NCBI GenBank assembly: GCA_027451405.1
Contig: DAIDJM010000020.1
Location: 54,920-118,919 of the forward strand
From: Acetobacteraceae bacterium
GTDB lineage: Bacteria; Pseudomonadota; Alphaproteobacteria; Acetobacterales; Acetobacteraceae
Reading direction: 5' to 3'
DNA length: 64,000 nt
Positions 17,105 to 25,448 of this stretch are shown piece after piece. A program made the position numbers and the translations under genes. How positions within the stretch are numbered: position 1 is the stretch's first letter; every line of letters starts with the position of its first letter. The notes under the pieces were generated by a model, which was given only the letters and a program-made list of their open reading frames with translations, searched no databases and had not been told where the DNA came from.

Positions 17105-17141
17105 ATTTGACGGTCCCAGTGGCCCGCGCCGGAGGCACGCC

Positions 17142-19115
17142 TCAAGGCCCGACAGGATCGGGCTGCAAAATCCCCGAAACCGTCGCCAGCAGACGCTGCA
17201 GCGTGAACGGCTTGGGCAGAAGCTCGATCGGCTCCGGCCAGCGATCCAGCGCCGCCCGCTCGCTGTATCCGGTCGCGAACAGGATCCGCAGGTCGGGCCG
17301 CAGCTGCCGCGCGGCAAGCGCCAGCCCCACCCCATCCAACGTCCCCGGCATCCGGATATCGGTGAACAGCAGCGCGAATTCGCCCTCCTTGCCGATCTTC
17401 GCGAGCGCCTCGTCCGCATTCTCCGCCGCCGTCACGCGATAGCCCTGCTCGGCGAGTGCCTCGCAGACGGTCGCGCGTAACAGCGGATCGTCCTCCGCCA
17501 GCAAAATCCGCTGGCCCTGCCCGACCGCCGCCGCCGCCGCGCCAGGCTCCCGTGCCGGCCGGATCGCCGCGTCGCGCGCCGCCGGCAGCAGCAGCGTCGC
17601 GCGGGTTCCCGCCCCAGGCGTGCTGTCGAGCCGAACCGCCCCACCCGATTGCCGCGCGAAACCGTAGGTCTGCGACAGGCCGAGCCCGGTCCCCATGCCC
17701 GGCGGCTTGGTCGTGAAGAACGGCTCGAAGGCCCGCGCCCGCACCGCCTCCGTCATCCCCGCCCCGTCATCCTCCACCGTGATCGCCACGTAATCGCCCT
17801 CGGCGAGCGGCTCGCCCGCCAGCGCCTCGATCTCCGGCGCCGCCACCGCCAGATTGGCGAACTGGATCAGCACCCGGCCGCTGCCCCCGATCGCGTCGCG
17901 CGCGTTGATCACCAGATTGAGCAACGCCGCCTCGAGCTGGTTGCGGTCCGCCGTCACGGCCCAGGGCGCGGGCTCGGCCTCGATCTCGAGCGCGATCCGC
18001 TCGCCCACCGTCCGCGCCAGCAACGCCCGGATTCCCTCCACCACCTCGACCGGCGCCAGCGTCTGCGGCGCGAGCCGCTGCTTGCGCGAAAAGCTCAGAA
18101 GCTGGCTGGTGAGCTCCGCTGCCCGCCGCGACGCCGCCAGCGCGATCTCCACGCGCCGCCGCCCGCGCTCCGAGAGCGAGGCATCGCCCCCCAGCAGATC
18201 GAGCGACCCCAGGATGCTGGTCAGCAGATTGTTGAAATCGTGGGCGATCCCGCCGGTCAGCTGACCCACCGCCTCCATTTTCTGCGCCTGGCGCAACCGC
18301 TCCTCGCTCGCCGCGAGCGCCGCCTCGGCCTGCTTGCGCGCGGTGATGTCGGTCAGCACCACGAGCACGTGCTGCAGCCCCCCCGCCTCGTCGCGCTCGA
18401 TGTCGAACACCGCCTCGACCTCGCGGTGCTGGCCGGATTTGCAGCGCAGCCGGCGCTCCACCCGCGCCGGCGCCGAACCCGCCTCGAATCGCCGGAACAT
18501 CGCCAGCACCTCGTCGCGCTGCGCGGGATCGTAGAAATCGGCGATGCTCCGCCCGAGCACCTCCTCCCGCGCATACCCCAGCAAATCGAGCCAGCGATCG
18601 CTCACCGCGATCAGCCGGCCAGCCGCGTCGGTCGCGTGCAGCGGCGCCGGCGTGCGCGCGTAGAAACGGTGCAGCCGCGCTTCACTCGCCCGCAACTGGT
18701 CGTAGGCCGCGTCCCGCTCGGCGATGCGCAAGGCGAGTGCGGCATTCGCCTCCCGCAGATGCCGCGGCGATGGCAGCGCGAGCGCCTTCGGCAACATCGG
18801 CCAGAGCACGACCGCGGTGCCGATCGACAGCAGCGCGGTCACCGCCTTGATCAGCCCCTCGGTCCAATAGGCCGGCACCCAGAGCGTGACGACCGACATC
18901 AGGTGAGTCGTGCCGCAGGCGACGATGAAGGCCGCGAACAGCGCGAAGACCGGCTTGAAGACGAGATCCTGCCGCCGCCGGATGAACACCAGGAGCGCCG
19001 CCGGGATCGAATAATAGGCGATCGCGGTGCCCATATCCGACAGCGCCTGCAGCCAGATCAGCCCGGGATCCCAGGCGAGGCAGAAACCGTGCGGGGTGAA
19101 GTCGGAGAAAGACAT
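17142..19115 (-). CDS. Hybrid histidine kinase with ethylene-receptor-like sensor
   Basis: A 657-residue membrane kinase. Residues about 18-110 form three helices closely resembling the plant ETR1 ethylene-binding domain: D27, Y34, I37, P38, I64, C67 and H71 match ETR1 D25, Y32, I35, P36, I62, C65 and H69 with identical spacing ([22 protein letters not shown]). A PAS domain (about 140-265), a HisKA domain ([14 protein letters not shown], His near 292), an HATPase domain ([16 protein letters not shown]) and a receiver with Asp near 583 ([10 protein letters not shown]) follow. The start at 19115 sits at the conserved MSFSDF; a longer frame overlaps the divergent rhodanese gene. No dedicated response regulator or DNA-binding partner is adjacent. 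Confidence 0.85.
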   Translation of the reverse strand: MSFSDFTPHGFCLAWDPGLIWLQALSDMGTAIAYYSIPAALLVFIRRRQDLVFKPVFALFAAFIVACGTTHLMSVVTLWVPAYWTEGLIKAVTALLSIGTAVVLWPMLPKALALPSPRHLREANAALALRIAERDAAYDQLRASEARLHRFYARTPAPLHATDAAGRLIAVSDRWLDLLGYAREEVLGRSIADFYDPAQRDEVLAMFRRFEAGSAPARVERRLRCKSGQHREVEAVFDIERDEAGGLQHVLVVLTDITARKQAEAALAASEERLRQAQKMEAVGQLTGGIAHDFNNLLTSILGSLDLLGGDASLSERGRRRVEIALAASRRAAELTSQLLSFSRKQRLAPQTLAPVEVVEGIRALLARTVGERIALEIEAEPAPWAVTADRNQLEAALLNLVINARDAIGGSGRVLIQFANLAVAAPEIEALAGEPLAEGDYVAITVEDDGAGMTEAVRARAFEPFFTTKPPGMGTGLGLSQTYGFARQSGGAVRLDSTPGAGTRATLLLPAARDAAIRPAREPGAAAAAVGQGQRILLAEDDPLLRATVCEALAEQGYRVTAAENADEALAKIGKEGEFALLFTDIRMPGTLDGVGLALAARQLRPDLRILFATGYSERAALDRWPEPIELLPKPFTLQRLLATVSGILQPDPVGP

Positions 19116-19257
19116 CGGCGATCCTCGGCCGGCGCGCGAATCGCGCAGCGAAAACACACAATTTACGCACGAAGCCGCAAGTTGTGGTCTCCTCGAACGC
19201 CGCAACCCCCGATCGGGGTTGTTCCGGGTCCCGGGAGACGGCAGTTTCCGGCCCCGG

Positions 19258-19686
19258 ATGAAACGAGCGGAAATGGAAATGGTGGCCAACGTTTCGGCGG
19301 CGGAGACCTGGGCCGCGCTGCTCGCAGAACCGCGGGCGCAACTGGTCGACGTGCGGACCGACGCGGAATGGCAGTATGTCGGCATCCCCGACCTGCGGGC
19401 CGCCGGCAAGCAGGTCGTGCTGATCTCGTGGCAATTCTATCCGAGCGGCAACGTCAATCCGGGGTTCGTCGAGGCCCTGCGCGACGCCGGGCTCGAGCCC
19501 ACGGACCGGCTCTTCTTCATCTGCCGCAGCGGCGTGCGCAGCCTGGCCGCGGCCCTGGCCGCCGCCGGCGCCGGCTTTCCCGAGGTGTTCAACGTCGCCG
19601 ATGGGTTCGAGGGCCCGCACGACGCCGAAGGCCATCGCGGCAATGTCGCCGGATGGAAGGCCGCCCAGCTGCCCTGGCATCAGTAA
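19258..19686 (+). CDS. Rhodanese-like sulfurtransferase
   Basis: A single rhodanese domain of about 140 residues: AQLVDVRTDAEWQYVGIPDL, QVVLISWQFYPSGNVN and the active loop FFICRSGVRS, whose cysteine would carry persulfide sulfur. The protein is probably cytoplasmic, with no signal peptide. Three in-frame ATGs (19258, 19273, 19279) compete; the first is taken, but GAGCGGAA just before 19273 makes that one equally likely. It is divergent from the ethylene-receptor-like kinase and upstream of the photolyase. A role in sulfur relay or thiosulfate detoxification cannot be separated. Confidence 0.8.
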   Translation: MKRAEMEMVANVSAAETWAALLAEPRAQLVDVRTDAEWQYVGIPDLRAAGKQVVLISWQFYPSGNVNPGFVEALRDAGLEPTDRLFFICRSGVRSLAAALAAAGAGFPEVFNVADGFEGPHDAEGHRGNVAGWKAAQLPWHQ

Positions 19687-19726
19687 GCCCCTGGCCGGCC
19701 CGACCGCCCCGACCACATAGTCGCCC

Positions 19727-21163
19727 ATGAAGCTCGTCTGGTTCCGGCAGGATCTCCGCCTCGCCGACCATCCGGCGCTGCACGCCGCACTCGCGGGCGG
19801 CGGCCCCGTGCTCGGTCTCTACGTGCTCGACGAGGCGGCGCCGGGACGCTGGCCGCTCGGCGGCGCCTCCCGCTGGTGGCTCCATGGCAGCCTCGCCGCG
19901 CTCGCCGCCGCCTTCACGTCCCGCGGCAGCCAGCTCGTGCTCCGCAGCGGTCGCGCCACGGACATCATTCCGCAGGTCGCCGAAGAGACCGGCGCCAGCG
20001 AAATCCACACCGGCGTCGCCCACGAACCCTGGTGGCGCGACGCCGACGCGGCAATCGCCAAAACCCTCGAATCCGCCGGACGCCGCCTCGTCCGCCACCG
20101 CCTCTCGACGCTGTTCGAACCCTGGAAAATCACCACCAAGACCGGCGGCATCTACGGGATGTACACGCCCTTCGCCCGCGCCGTCCGCGCCGGCCCCGAG
20201 CCCGCCCAGCCGCTGCCGGCCCCCAAAACCCTCCCGGGCCCCGACCACACCCCGCATTCCGAGCCGCTCGAAAGCTGGAACCTGCTGCCCACCCACCCGG
20301 ACTGGGCCGGGGGCATCCGCGCCACCTGGCAGCCCGGCGAAGCCGGCGCCCGCGCGCGCCTCAAAACCTTCCTCGCCCGCGCCGTCCACGCCTACGATGC
20401 CGGCCGCAACCTGCCGGCCGAACCCGGCACCTCGATGCTCTCGCCCCATCTCCACTGGGGCGAAATCTCCCCCGCCACCGTCTGGCACGCCTGCCGCGCG
20501 CTGCCCGCCAGCGCCGCCATCGACACCTACCTCTCGGAACTGATCTGGCGCGATTTCTCCGCCTACCTGCTCTGGCACCACCGCACCCTCCCCGACCAGG
20601 CGCTGCGCCCCGCCTTCGAGGCGCTCCCCTACCGCCGCGCGGCGCGCGAACTCGCCGCCTGGCAGCGCGGCCGCACCGGCATCCCCATCGTCGATGCCGG
20701 CATGCGCCAGCTCTGGGAAACCGGCTGGATGCACAACCGCGTCCGCATGATCGTCGCCTCGTTCCTCACCAAACATCTGCTGATCGACTGGCGCGACGGC
20801 GAGCGCTGGTTCTGGGACACGCTGGTCGACGCCGACCTCGCCAGCAACGGCGCGAGCTGGCAGTGGGTCGCGGGAACCGGCATCGACGCCCAGCCTTTCT
20901 TCCGCGTGTTCAACCCGCTGAGCCAGGGCGAAAAATTCGATCCCGACGGCCACTATGTCCGCCGCTTCGTGCCCGAACTCGCCGGCCTCCCCGCGCGCTT
21001 CATCCACGCCCCCTGGGCTGCCCCCGCCCCCATCCTCGCCGCCGCCAACATCACGCTCGGCCGCACCTACCCGAACCCGATCGTCGATCTCGCCGAAGGC
21101 CGCGCCAGGGCGCTGGCCGCCTATCGCGACACGGTGCGCCAGGGCGCGCCCGAAGCGGCGTGA
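19727..21163 (+). CDS. phrB: Deoxyribodipyrimidine photolyase
   Basis: A 478-residue flavoenzyme of the class I CPD photolyase group that splits UV-induced pyrimidine dimers using blue light. The start MKLVWFRQDLRLADHPAL, the FAD-binding region GEISPATVWHA...ELIWRDFSAYLLWHH, GIPIVDAGMRQLWETGWMHN and NGASWQWVAGTGIDAQPFFR are all intact, and the length is normal for the family. It lies 40 bases after the rhodanese gene and overlaps the phosphatase start by four bases (GTGA), so it is probably in an operon. Confidence 0.93.
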   Translation: MKLVWFRQDLRLADHPALHAALAGGGPVLGLYVLDEAAPGRWPLGGASRWWLHGSLAALAAAFTSRGSQLVLRSGRATDIIPQVAEETGASEIHTGVAHEPWWRDADAAIAKTLESAGRRLVRHRLSTLFEPWKITTKTGGIYGMYTPFARAVRAGPEPAQPLPAPKTLPGPDHTPHSEPLESWNLLPTHPDWAGGIRATWQPGEAGARARLKTFLARAVHAYDAGRNLPAEPGTSMLSPHLHWGEISPATVWHACRALPASAAIDTYLSELIWRDFSAYLLWHHRTLPDQALRPAFEALPYRRAARELAAWQRGRTGIPIVDAGMRQLWETGWMHNRVRMIVASFLTKHLLIDWRDGERWFWDTLVDADLASNGASWQWVAGTGIDAQPFFRVFNPLSQGEKFDPDGHYVRRFVPELAGLPARFIHAPWAAPAPILAAANITLGRTYPNPIVDLAEGRARALAAYRDTVRQGAPEAA

Positions 21164-21849
21164 CCGCCGCGCTCGCAGTGCCGCCGGGACGGGCGCTGCG
21201 CGTGGTCGGCGATGTGCACGGGGACGCCCACGCCTTCGCCTTCGCCGCCGAAACCGACCATTTCCTCATCCAGCTCGGCGACCTCACCGACGGCGGCCCC
21301 GACAGCGCCGGCGTGCTGCGAACCATGTTCCAGCTGATCGACGAAAGCCGCGGCCTGTTCCTGCTCGGCAACCACGACCGCAAACTCGCCCGCGCCATCG
21401 CCGGCGAGCGCGTCCGCATCTCCCCCGAACTCGAAGCCACGCTGGACGCCCTCACCCCCACCCTGCGCGACCGAACCCTCGCCGAAGCCACCCGCGCCCC
21501 CGCCTGGCTGCTCGACGGCCCGCTCTTCTTCGTCCACGCCGCCTTCCACACCAGCATGCTGAACCAACCCGCCCCCCCAGGCCTCGGCCGCGTCGACCCG
21601 CTGCTCTCCCGCGCCCTGTTCGGCGAAGTCACCGGCCGAACCCAACCCGACGGTTTCCCCGAACGCCTCACCCGCTGGATCCACCACATCCCTCCCACCC
21701 TCACCGTCTATTGCGGCCACGACCAACGCTCGCGCGACGGCCGGCCCCTGACCCTGCGCGGCGACCTCGGCGGCCACGCCGTGTTCCTCGACACGGGCGC
21801 CGGAAAAGGCGGACACCTCTCCTGGATCGACCTCCCGGCGCCGCGGTAG
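21160..21849 (+). CDS. Metallophosphoesterase (serine/threonine phosphatase-like)
   Basis: A 229-residue protein with the calcineurin-like metal motifs in order: VVGDVHGDAHAF, IQLGDLTDGGPDS, LFLLGNHDRKLA, FVHAAFH and a late CGHDQRS. This is close to the bacterial PP1-like phosphatases and diadenosine tetraphosphatases. It starts at GTG 21160, overlapping the photolyase stop (GTGA). In the second motif the usual DRG is TDG, so the catalytic arginine is absent and activity may be on small substrates rather than phosphoproteins. A full-size family A palindrome follows the stop. Confidence 0.8.
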   Translation: MTAALAVPPGRALRVVGDVHGDAHAFAFAAETDHFLIQLGDLTDGGPDSAGVLRTMFQLIDESRGLFLLGNHDRKLARAIAGERVRISPELEATLDALTPTLRDRTLAEATRAPAWLLDGPLFFVHAAFHTSMLNQPAPPGLGRVDPLLSRALFGEVTGRTQPDGFPERLTRWIHHIPPTLTVYCGHDQRSRDGRPLTLRGDLGGHAVFLDTGAGKGGHLSWIDLPAPR

Positions 21850-21856
21850 GCTGCGA

Positions 21857-22060
21857 TGTGCCTCCGGCGGGCAGGGGCTTTGCCCCTGCACCCCATTGGG
21901 GCCGGCGGCCCCAAACCCCGTTACTTGGGTGGGGTGGATAGGTCACGTCCGATGCGAGCTCGCATCAGACGTGACCTATCCACCCCACCCAGGTGAAGGG
22001 GTCTGGGGCCTACGGCCCCAGCGGGATGCAAGGGCAGAGCCCTTGCCCGCCGGAGGCGCG
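21857..22060. repeat. Family A palindrome, complete 196-base copy
   Basis: CCTCCGG at 21861 pairs with CCGGAGG ending at 22056, with both arms exactly centred on 21958.5. The core is GGTCACGTC..GATGCGAGCTCGCATC..GACGTGACC flanked by GGGTGGGGTGGATA / TATCCACCCCACCC. The outer arms match other copies and the core is unique. It separates the phosphatase gene from cca. Confidence 0.9.
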
Positions 22061-22081
22061 CCGCAACCCAACGGGGGCACC

Positions 22082-23260
22082 GTGAGAGCGATCCTGGAGA
22101 CGCCCGGCCTCTCTCCGGTGCTCGCTGCGTTGCCTGGCGCCAGGCTGGTCGGTGGGTCGGTGCGGGATGCGCTCGCGGGGTTGCCTGTGGCGGACATCGA
22201 TCTGGCGGTGCCCGATCCGCCGGAGCGGGTGATGGCGGCGCTGGTCCGGGCTGGGATCAAGGCGGTGCCGACCGGGCTCGCGCATGGCACGGTGACGGCG
22301 GTGAGTGCCGGCCGTCCGTTCGAGATCACGACGTTGCGGCGCGACACCGAGACCGATGGGCGGCATGCGCGGGTCGAGTGGACCGACGATTGGCAGGCCG
22401 ATGCGGCGCGGCGCGATTTCACGATCAATGCGATGTCGATGGACCGGGCTGGCGCGGTGCATGATTATTTCGGGGGCGGCGAGGATCTGGTGGCCGGGCG
22501 GGTGCGCTTCGTGGGCGAGGCGGCGCGGCGGGTAGCCGAGGATTACTTACGGATTCTGCGGTTTTTCCGGTTTTTCGCGCGCTACGGGCGGGGCGCGCCG
22601 GACGGCGAGGCCCTCGCCGCGATCCGGGCCGGGCTGGCGGGGCTTGGGCTTCTGTCGGCGGAACGGGTCTGGAGCGAACTGAAGCGCATTCTGGCCGCGT
22701 CCGATCCGCGCAGGGCTTTGGCGCTGATGGCGGCGACGGGCGTGCTCGACGCGGTGCTGCCGGAGGGCGCCGATCCGGCGCGGCTCGCGCCGCTGGTGGC
22801 CGGGGGTGTGCCGGCGGATCCGGTGTTGCGGCTGGCGGCACTGCTGACGGGACCGGCCGAGGGTCTCGCGGCGCGGCTCCGCTTTTCGAACCAGGAGGCG
22901 GAGCGGCTCGCGGCGCTGCGCGCGGGTCCGGTGCCGTTTCCCGGCGATGACGATGCGGCGCTGCGTCGTCTGCTGGCGGATGAGGGGCGCGGGGCGCTGA
23001 TCGGCCGCGCCTGGCTGGCGCCGGGGGTGGGGCCCGAGTGGGACCGGCTGCGGGCGCGGCTGGCCGCGATGCCCACGCCGCGCTTTCCGCTCGAGGGTCG
23101 CGACGCGCTGGCGCTCGGCGCGCGGCCGGGGCCGGCGGTCGGCGAGGCGCTGCGGCGTGTGCGGAGCTGGTGGCTGGCGGGCGGGTGCGTGGCGGATGCC
23201 GAGGCTTGCCGGACACAGTTGCGCCACGCTTTGGCCGGCGGCTCCGTGACAGAACCTTGA
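22082..23260 (+). CDS. cca: CCA tRNA nucleotidyltransferase / poly(A) polymerase family protein
   Basis: A 392-residue class II nucleotidyltransferase that adds or repairs the CCA end of tRNAs. Motifs: LVGGSVRDALAGLPVADIDLA with the catalytic aspartates, RRDFTINAMSMD, and RRVAEDYLRILRFFRFFARYG. No HD domain follows; the C-terminal helices are alphaproteobacterial in length. The GTG at 22082 is used because no ATG is suitable and a longer frame would enter the family A palindrome 26 bases upstream. Its codons end mostly in G (GCG, GGG, CGG), while both neighbours favour C-ending codons, a difference visible by eye. Confidence 0.88.
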   Translation: MRAILETPGLSPVLAALPGARLVGGSVRDALAGLPVADIDLAVPDPPERVMAALVRAGIKAVPTGLAHGTVTAVSAGRPFEITTLRRDTETDGRHARVEWTDDWQADAARRDFTINAMSMDRAGAVHDYFGGGEDLVAGRVRFVGEAARRVAEDYLRILRFFRFFARYGRGAPDGEALAAIRAGLAGLGLLSAERVWSELKRILAASDPRRALALMAATGVLDAVLPEGADPARLAPLVAGGVPADPVLRLAALLTGPAEGLAARLRFSNQEAERLAALRAGPVPFPGDDDAALRRLLADEGRGALIGRAWLAPGVGPEWDRLRARLAAMPTPRFPLEGRDALALGARPGPAVGEALRRVRSWWLAGGCVADAEACRTQLRHALAGGSVTEP

Positions 23261-23307
23261 CGCATTGCTAGAACCCCGCCCGCGCCCGGGGGACCCATTC
23301 CACACCG

Positions 23308-24240
23308 ATGAAGATCGTTGCCTGCAACAGCAACCGCCCGCTCGCGGAGGCGGTTGCCGCTTGCCTGAACCTGCCGCTGACGCGCGCCTCGGTGCGGCGT
23401 TTCGCGGACATGGAAGTGTTCGTCGAAATCCACGAGAACGTGCGCGGCGAGGATGTCTTCGTGGTGCAGACCACGAGCTATCCGGTCAACGACAATCTCA
23501 TGGAATTGCTGATCATGCTCGATGCGCTGCGCCGCTCGAGCGCGCGCCGCAAGACCGCGGTGATCCCCTATTTCGGCTATGCCCGGCAGGACCGTAAATC
23601 GGCGCCGCGCACGCCGATCAGCGCCAAGCTGGTCGCCAACCTGATCACCGAGGCGGGTGCGGACCGCGTGCTGACGCTCGATCTGCACGCCGGACAGATC
23701 CAGGGCTTCTTCGACATTCCCACCGACAATCTTTTCGCCGCGCCGATCTTCGTCAACGACATCAAGCAGCGTTACGAGGGCCGCGACATCATGATCGTCT
23801 CGCCCGATGTCGGCGGCGTGCTCCGCGCCCGCGCGATGGCGACGCGGCTCAATGTCGATCTCGCCATCATCGACAAGCGCCGCGAGCGCGCCGGCGTCTC
23901 CGAGGTGATGAACGTGATCGGCGATGTCAGCGGCCGCGACTGCATCCTGATCGACGATATCTGCGATTCCGGCGGCACGCTCTGCAACGCCGCCGACGCG
24001 CTGATCTCCGAGGGCGCCCGCTCGGTCAGCGTCTATGTCACCCACGGCGTGCTCTCAGGCGGCGCGGTCGCGCGCATCGCCGCGAGCCCGATCGAGATGA
24101 TGACCATCACCGACAGCATCGCGGCGACCGAAGCGGTGCGCCTCGCCCGCAACGTGCGCCAGCTTTCGATCGCGCCGCTGCTCGCCGAGGCGATGCACCG
24201 GATTTCCGAGGAATCCTCGGTCAGCACGCTGTTCGATTGA
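23308..24240 (+). CDS. prs: Ribose-phosphate pyrophosphokinase
   Basis: A 310-residue enzyme making PRPP from ribose 5-phosphate and ATP, for purine, pyrimidine, histidine and NAD synthesis. Signatures: [51 protein letters not shown] and the PRPP loop [16 protein letters not shown]. The length is standard for class I. The ATG at 23308 follows cca by 47 bases. The stop overlaps the start of the next gene by one base (TGATG), so the histidine phosphatase is co-translated. Confidence 0.95.
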   Translation: MKIVACNSNRPLAEAVAACLNLPLTRASVRRFADMEVFVEIHENVRGEDVFVVQTTSYPVNDNLMELLIMLDALRRSSARRKTAVIPYFGYARQDRKSAPRTPISAKLVANLITEAGADRVLTLDLHAGQIQGFFDIPTDNLFAAPIFVNDIKQRYEGRDIMIVSPDVGGVLRARAMATRLNVDLAIIDKRRERAGVSEVMNVIGDVSGRDCILIDDICDSGGTLCNAADALISEGARSVSVYVTHGVLSGGAVARIAASPIEMMTITDSIAATEAVRLARNVRQLSIAPLLAEAMHRISEESSVSTLFD

Positions 24241-24791
24241 TGCCGCCGCTCAGCCCCCGCGAATTCTGGTTTCTCCGCCACGGCGAGACCGACTGGAACA
24301 CGCGGAAACTGACGCAAGGCAATGTCGAGGTGCCGCTCAACGAGGCCGGCCGCGCCCAGGCCCGCGCCGCCGCCGAGCGCCTTCGCGGCCGCGGCATCGC
24401 CCGCATGGTCTGCTCCACGCTCGGCCGCGCGGTGGAAACCGCGGAGATCGTGGGCGCCGTGCTCGGCCTCGGTTTCACGACCGACCCCGATCTGCGCGAA
24501 TCCTGGTTCGGCGAACAGGAAGGCCAGCCGATGGGCGAGTGGTACGCGAGCTGGGTCACCGGCGAATACACACCCGAGGGCGGCGAGCCGTTCGCCCATC
24601 TCTGCGACCGCGTGATCCCGGCGATGAACCGCGCGATCGCGCTGGAAGGGCCCGTCCTGGTGGTGGCGCATGGCGGAATGTTCCGCGCCGTGCGCGCGGC
24701 GATGGGCCTGAGCCCAAAGGTGCGGACCGAGAACGGCGTGCCGCTGCTGTGCGTGCCGGGGGTGCCGGCCTGGGAGATGCGCGAGGCGTAG
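24240..24791 (+). CDS. Histidine phosphatase family protein
   Basis: A 183-residue phosphoglycerate-mutase-like protein: the RHG signature FWFLRHGETDWNTRKLTQG, the second arginine in STLGRAVETAEIV, and the second catalytic histidine in VLVVAHGGMFRAV. Substrates in this family range from sugar phosphates to cobalamin intermediates and cannot be told apart here. The ATG at 24240 overlaps the prs stop by one base; a TTG at 24237 is in the same frame. The C-terminus (VPLLCVPGVPAWEMREA) matches small bacterial members, so the gene appears complete. Confidence 0.85.
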   Translation: MPPLSPREFWFLRHGETDWNTRKLTQGNVEVPLNEAGRAQARAAAERLRGRGIARMVCSTLGRAVETAEIVGAVLGLGFTTDPDLRESWFGEQEGQPMGEWYASWVTGEYTPEGGEPFAHLCDRVIPAMNRAIALEGPVLVVAHGGMFRAVRAAMGLSPKVRTENGVPLLCVPGVPAWEMREA

Positions 24792-24895
24792 CGCCGGCCG
24801 CCCGCCGCCCTGCACGCCAGGGTCGCGCCGACCTCTGGTGTTTCGCCCGCAACTGTTGAACACTCGCTGCCTACCGGAACGCTTGGGAGGCGATT

Positions 24896-25420
24896 TTGTC
24901 TGACCCCACGACCAGCACGGGGCTTGCGCCGGCGGGAGCGGTGGGCGCCACGCAGGCGGATTGGATCGCCCGTGTTCTGGGCGTCGCGGTCGCCGGCGCG
25001 GGCGCCGCGCCGGCCGCGGCCAGCGTTGACGGGCTGGAAAAGGCGCGGGCCGACTGGGCGGCGACCCGCCGCAAGGTTTCGGCTTCGGTCGGCGCGCTGC
25101 AGTCGAAAGTGGTGGACGCCTACGCCGCACGCGGTCTCGGTCCGAAGCTCGAGGCCGCCTACCAGAACGAGGTCGCCTGGGTACTCGACGCGCTCGATGC
25201 GCGGGTCGCCGCGGCGCTGGACGCGCTGATCTCCAGCCCCGACGAGCGGCGCCGCGCGGCGCTGCTGCGCGAGGCGCGGGAAGCAATCGGCGACTATCTG
25301 ACCTTCGTTGCGACCGATAAGATCATCGACGGTCTCGACCATAATCCGTTCGGCGTGCCGCTCGCGTTGCGCGCGACGCTCTCCGCGGCGCTGACCTCGC
25401 TCGAGAAAGCCTTGGGTTGA
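24896..25420 (+). CDS. Small protein sharing a W-I-x-R-x-L-G motif with the patatin effector
   Basis: A 174-residue helical protein with no recognised enzyme motif. Residues about 18-31 (ATQADWIARVLGVAV) resemble residues 7-20 of the patatin-like protein encoded next (ADRAQWIKRMLGMPI). The rest is an Ala-rich helical module with DGLEKARADWAATRRKVSAS and the ending FVATDKIIDGLDHNPFGVPL. It starts at TTG 24896, 6 bases after GGGAGG. Similar modules seem to me to occur in large uncharacterised proteobacterial proteins, from memory and unverified. The shared N-terminal motif suggests a common targeting or partner-binding signal. Confidence 0.6.
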   Translation: MSDPTTSTGLAPAGAVGATQADWIARVLGVAVAGAGAAPAAASVDGLEKARADWAATRRKVSASVGALQSKVVDAYAARGLGPKLEAAYQNEVAWVLDALDARVAAALDALISSPDERRRAALLREAREAIGDYLTFVATDKIIDGLDHNPFGVPLALRATLSAALTSLEKALG

Positions 25421-25448
25421 CCGATCAAGGCACGGCAAGGATCGAACC

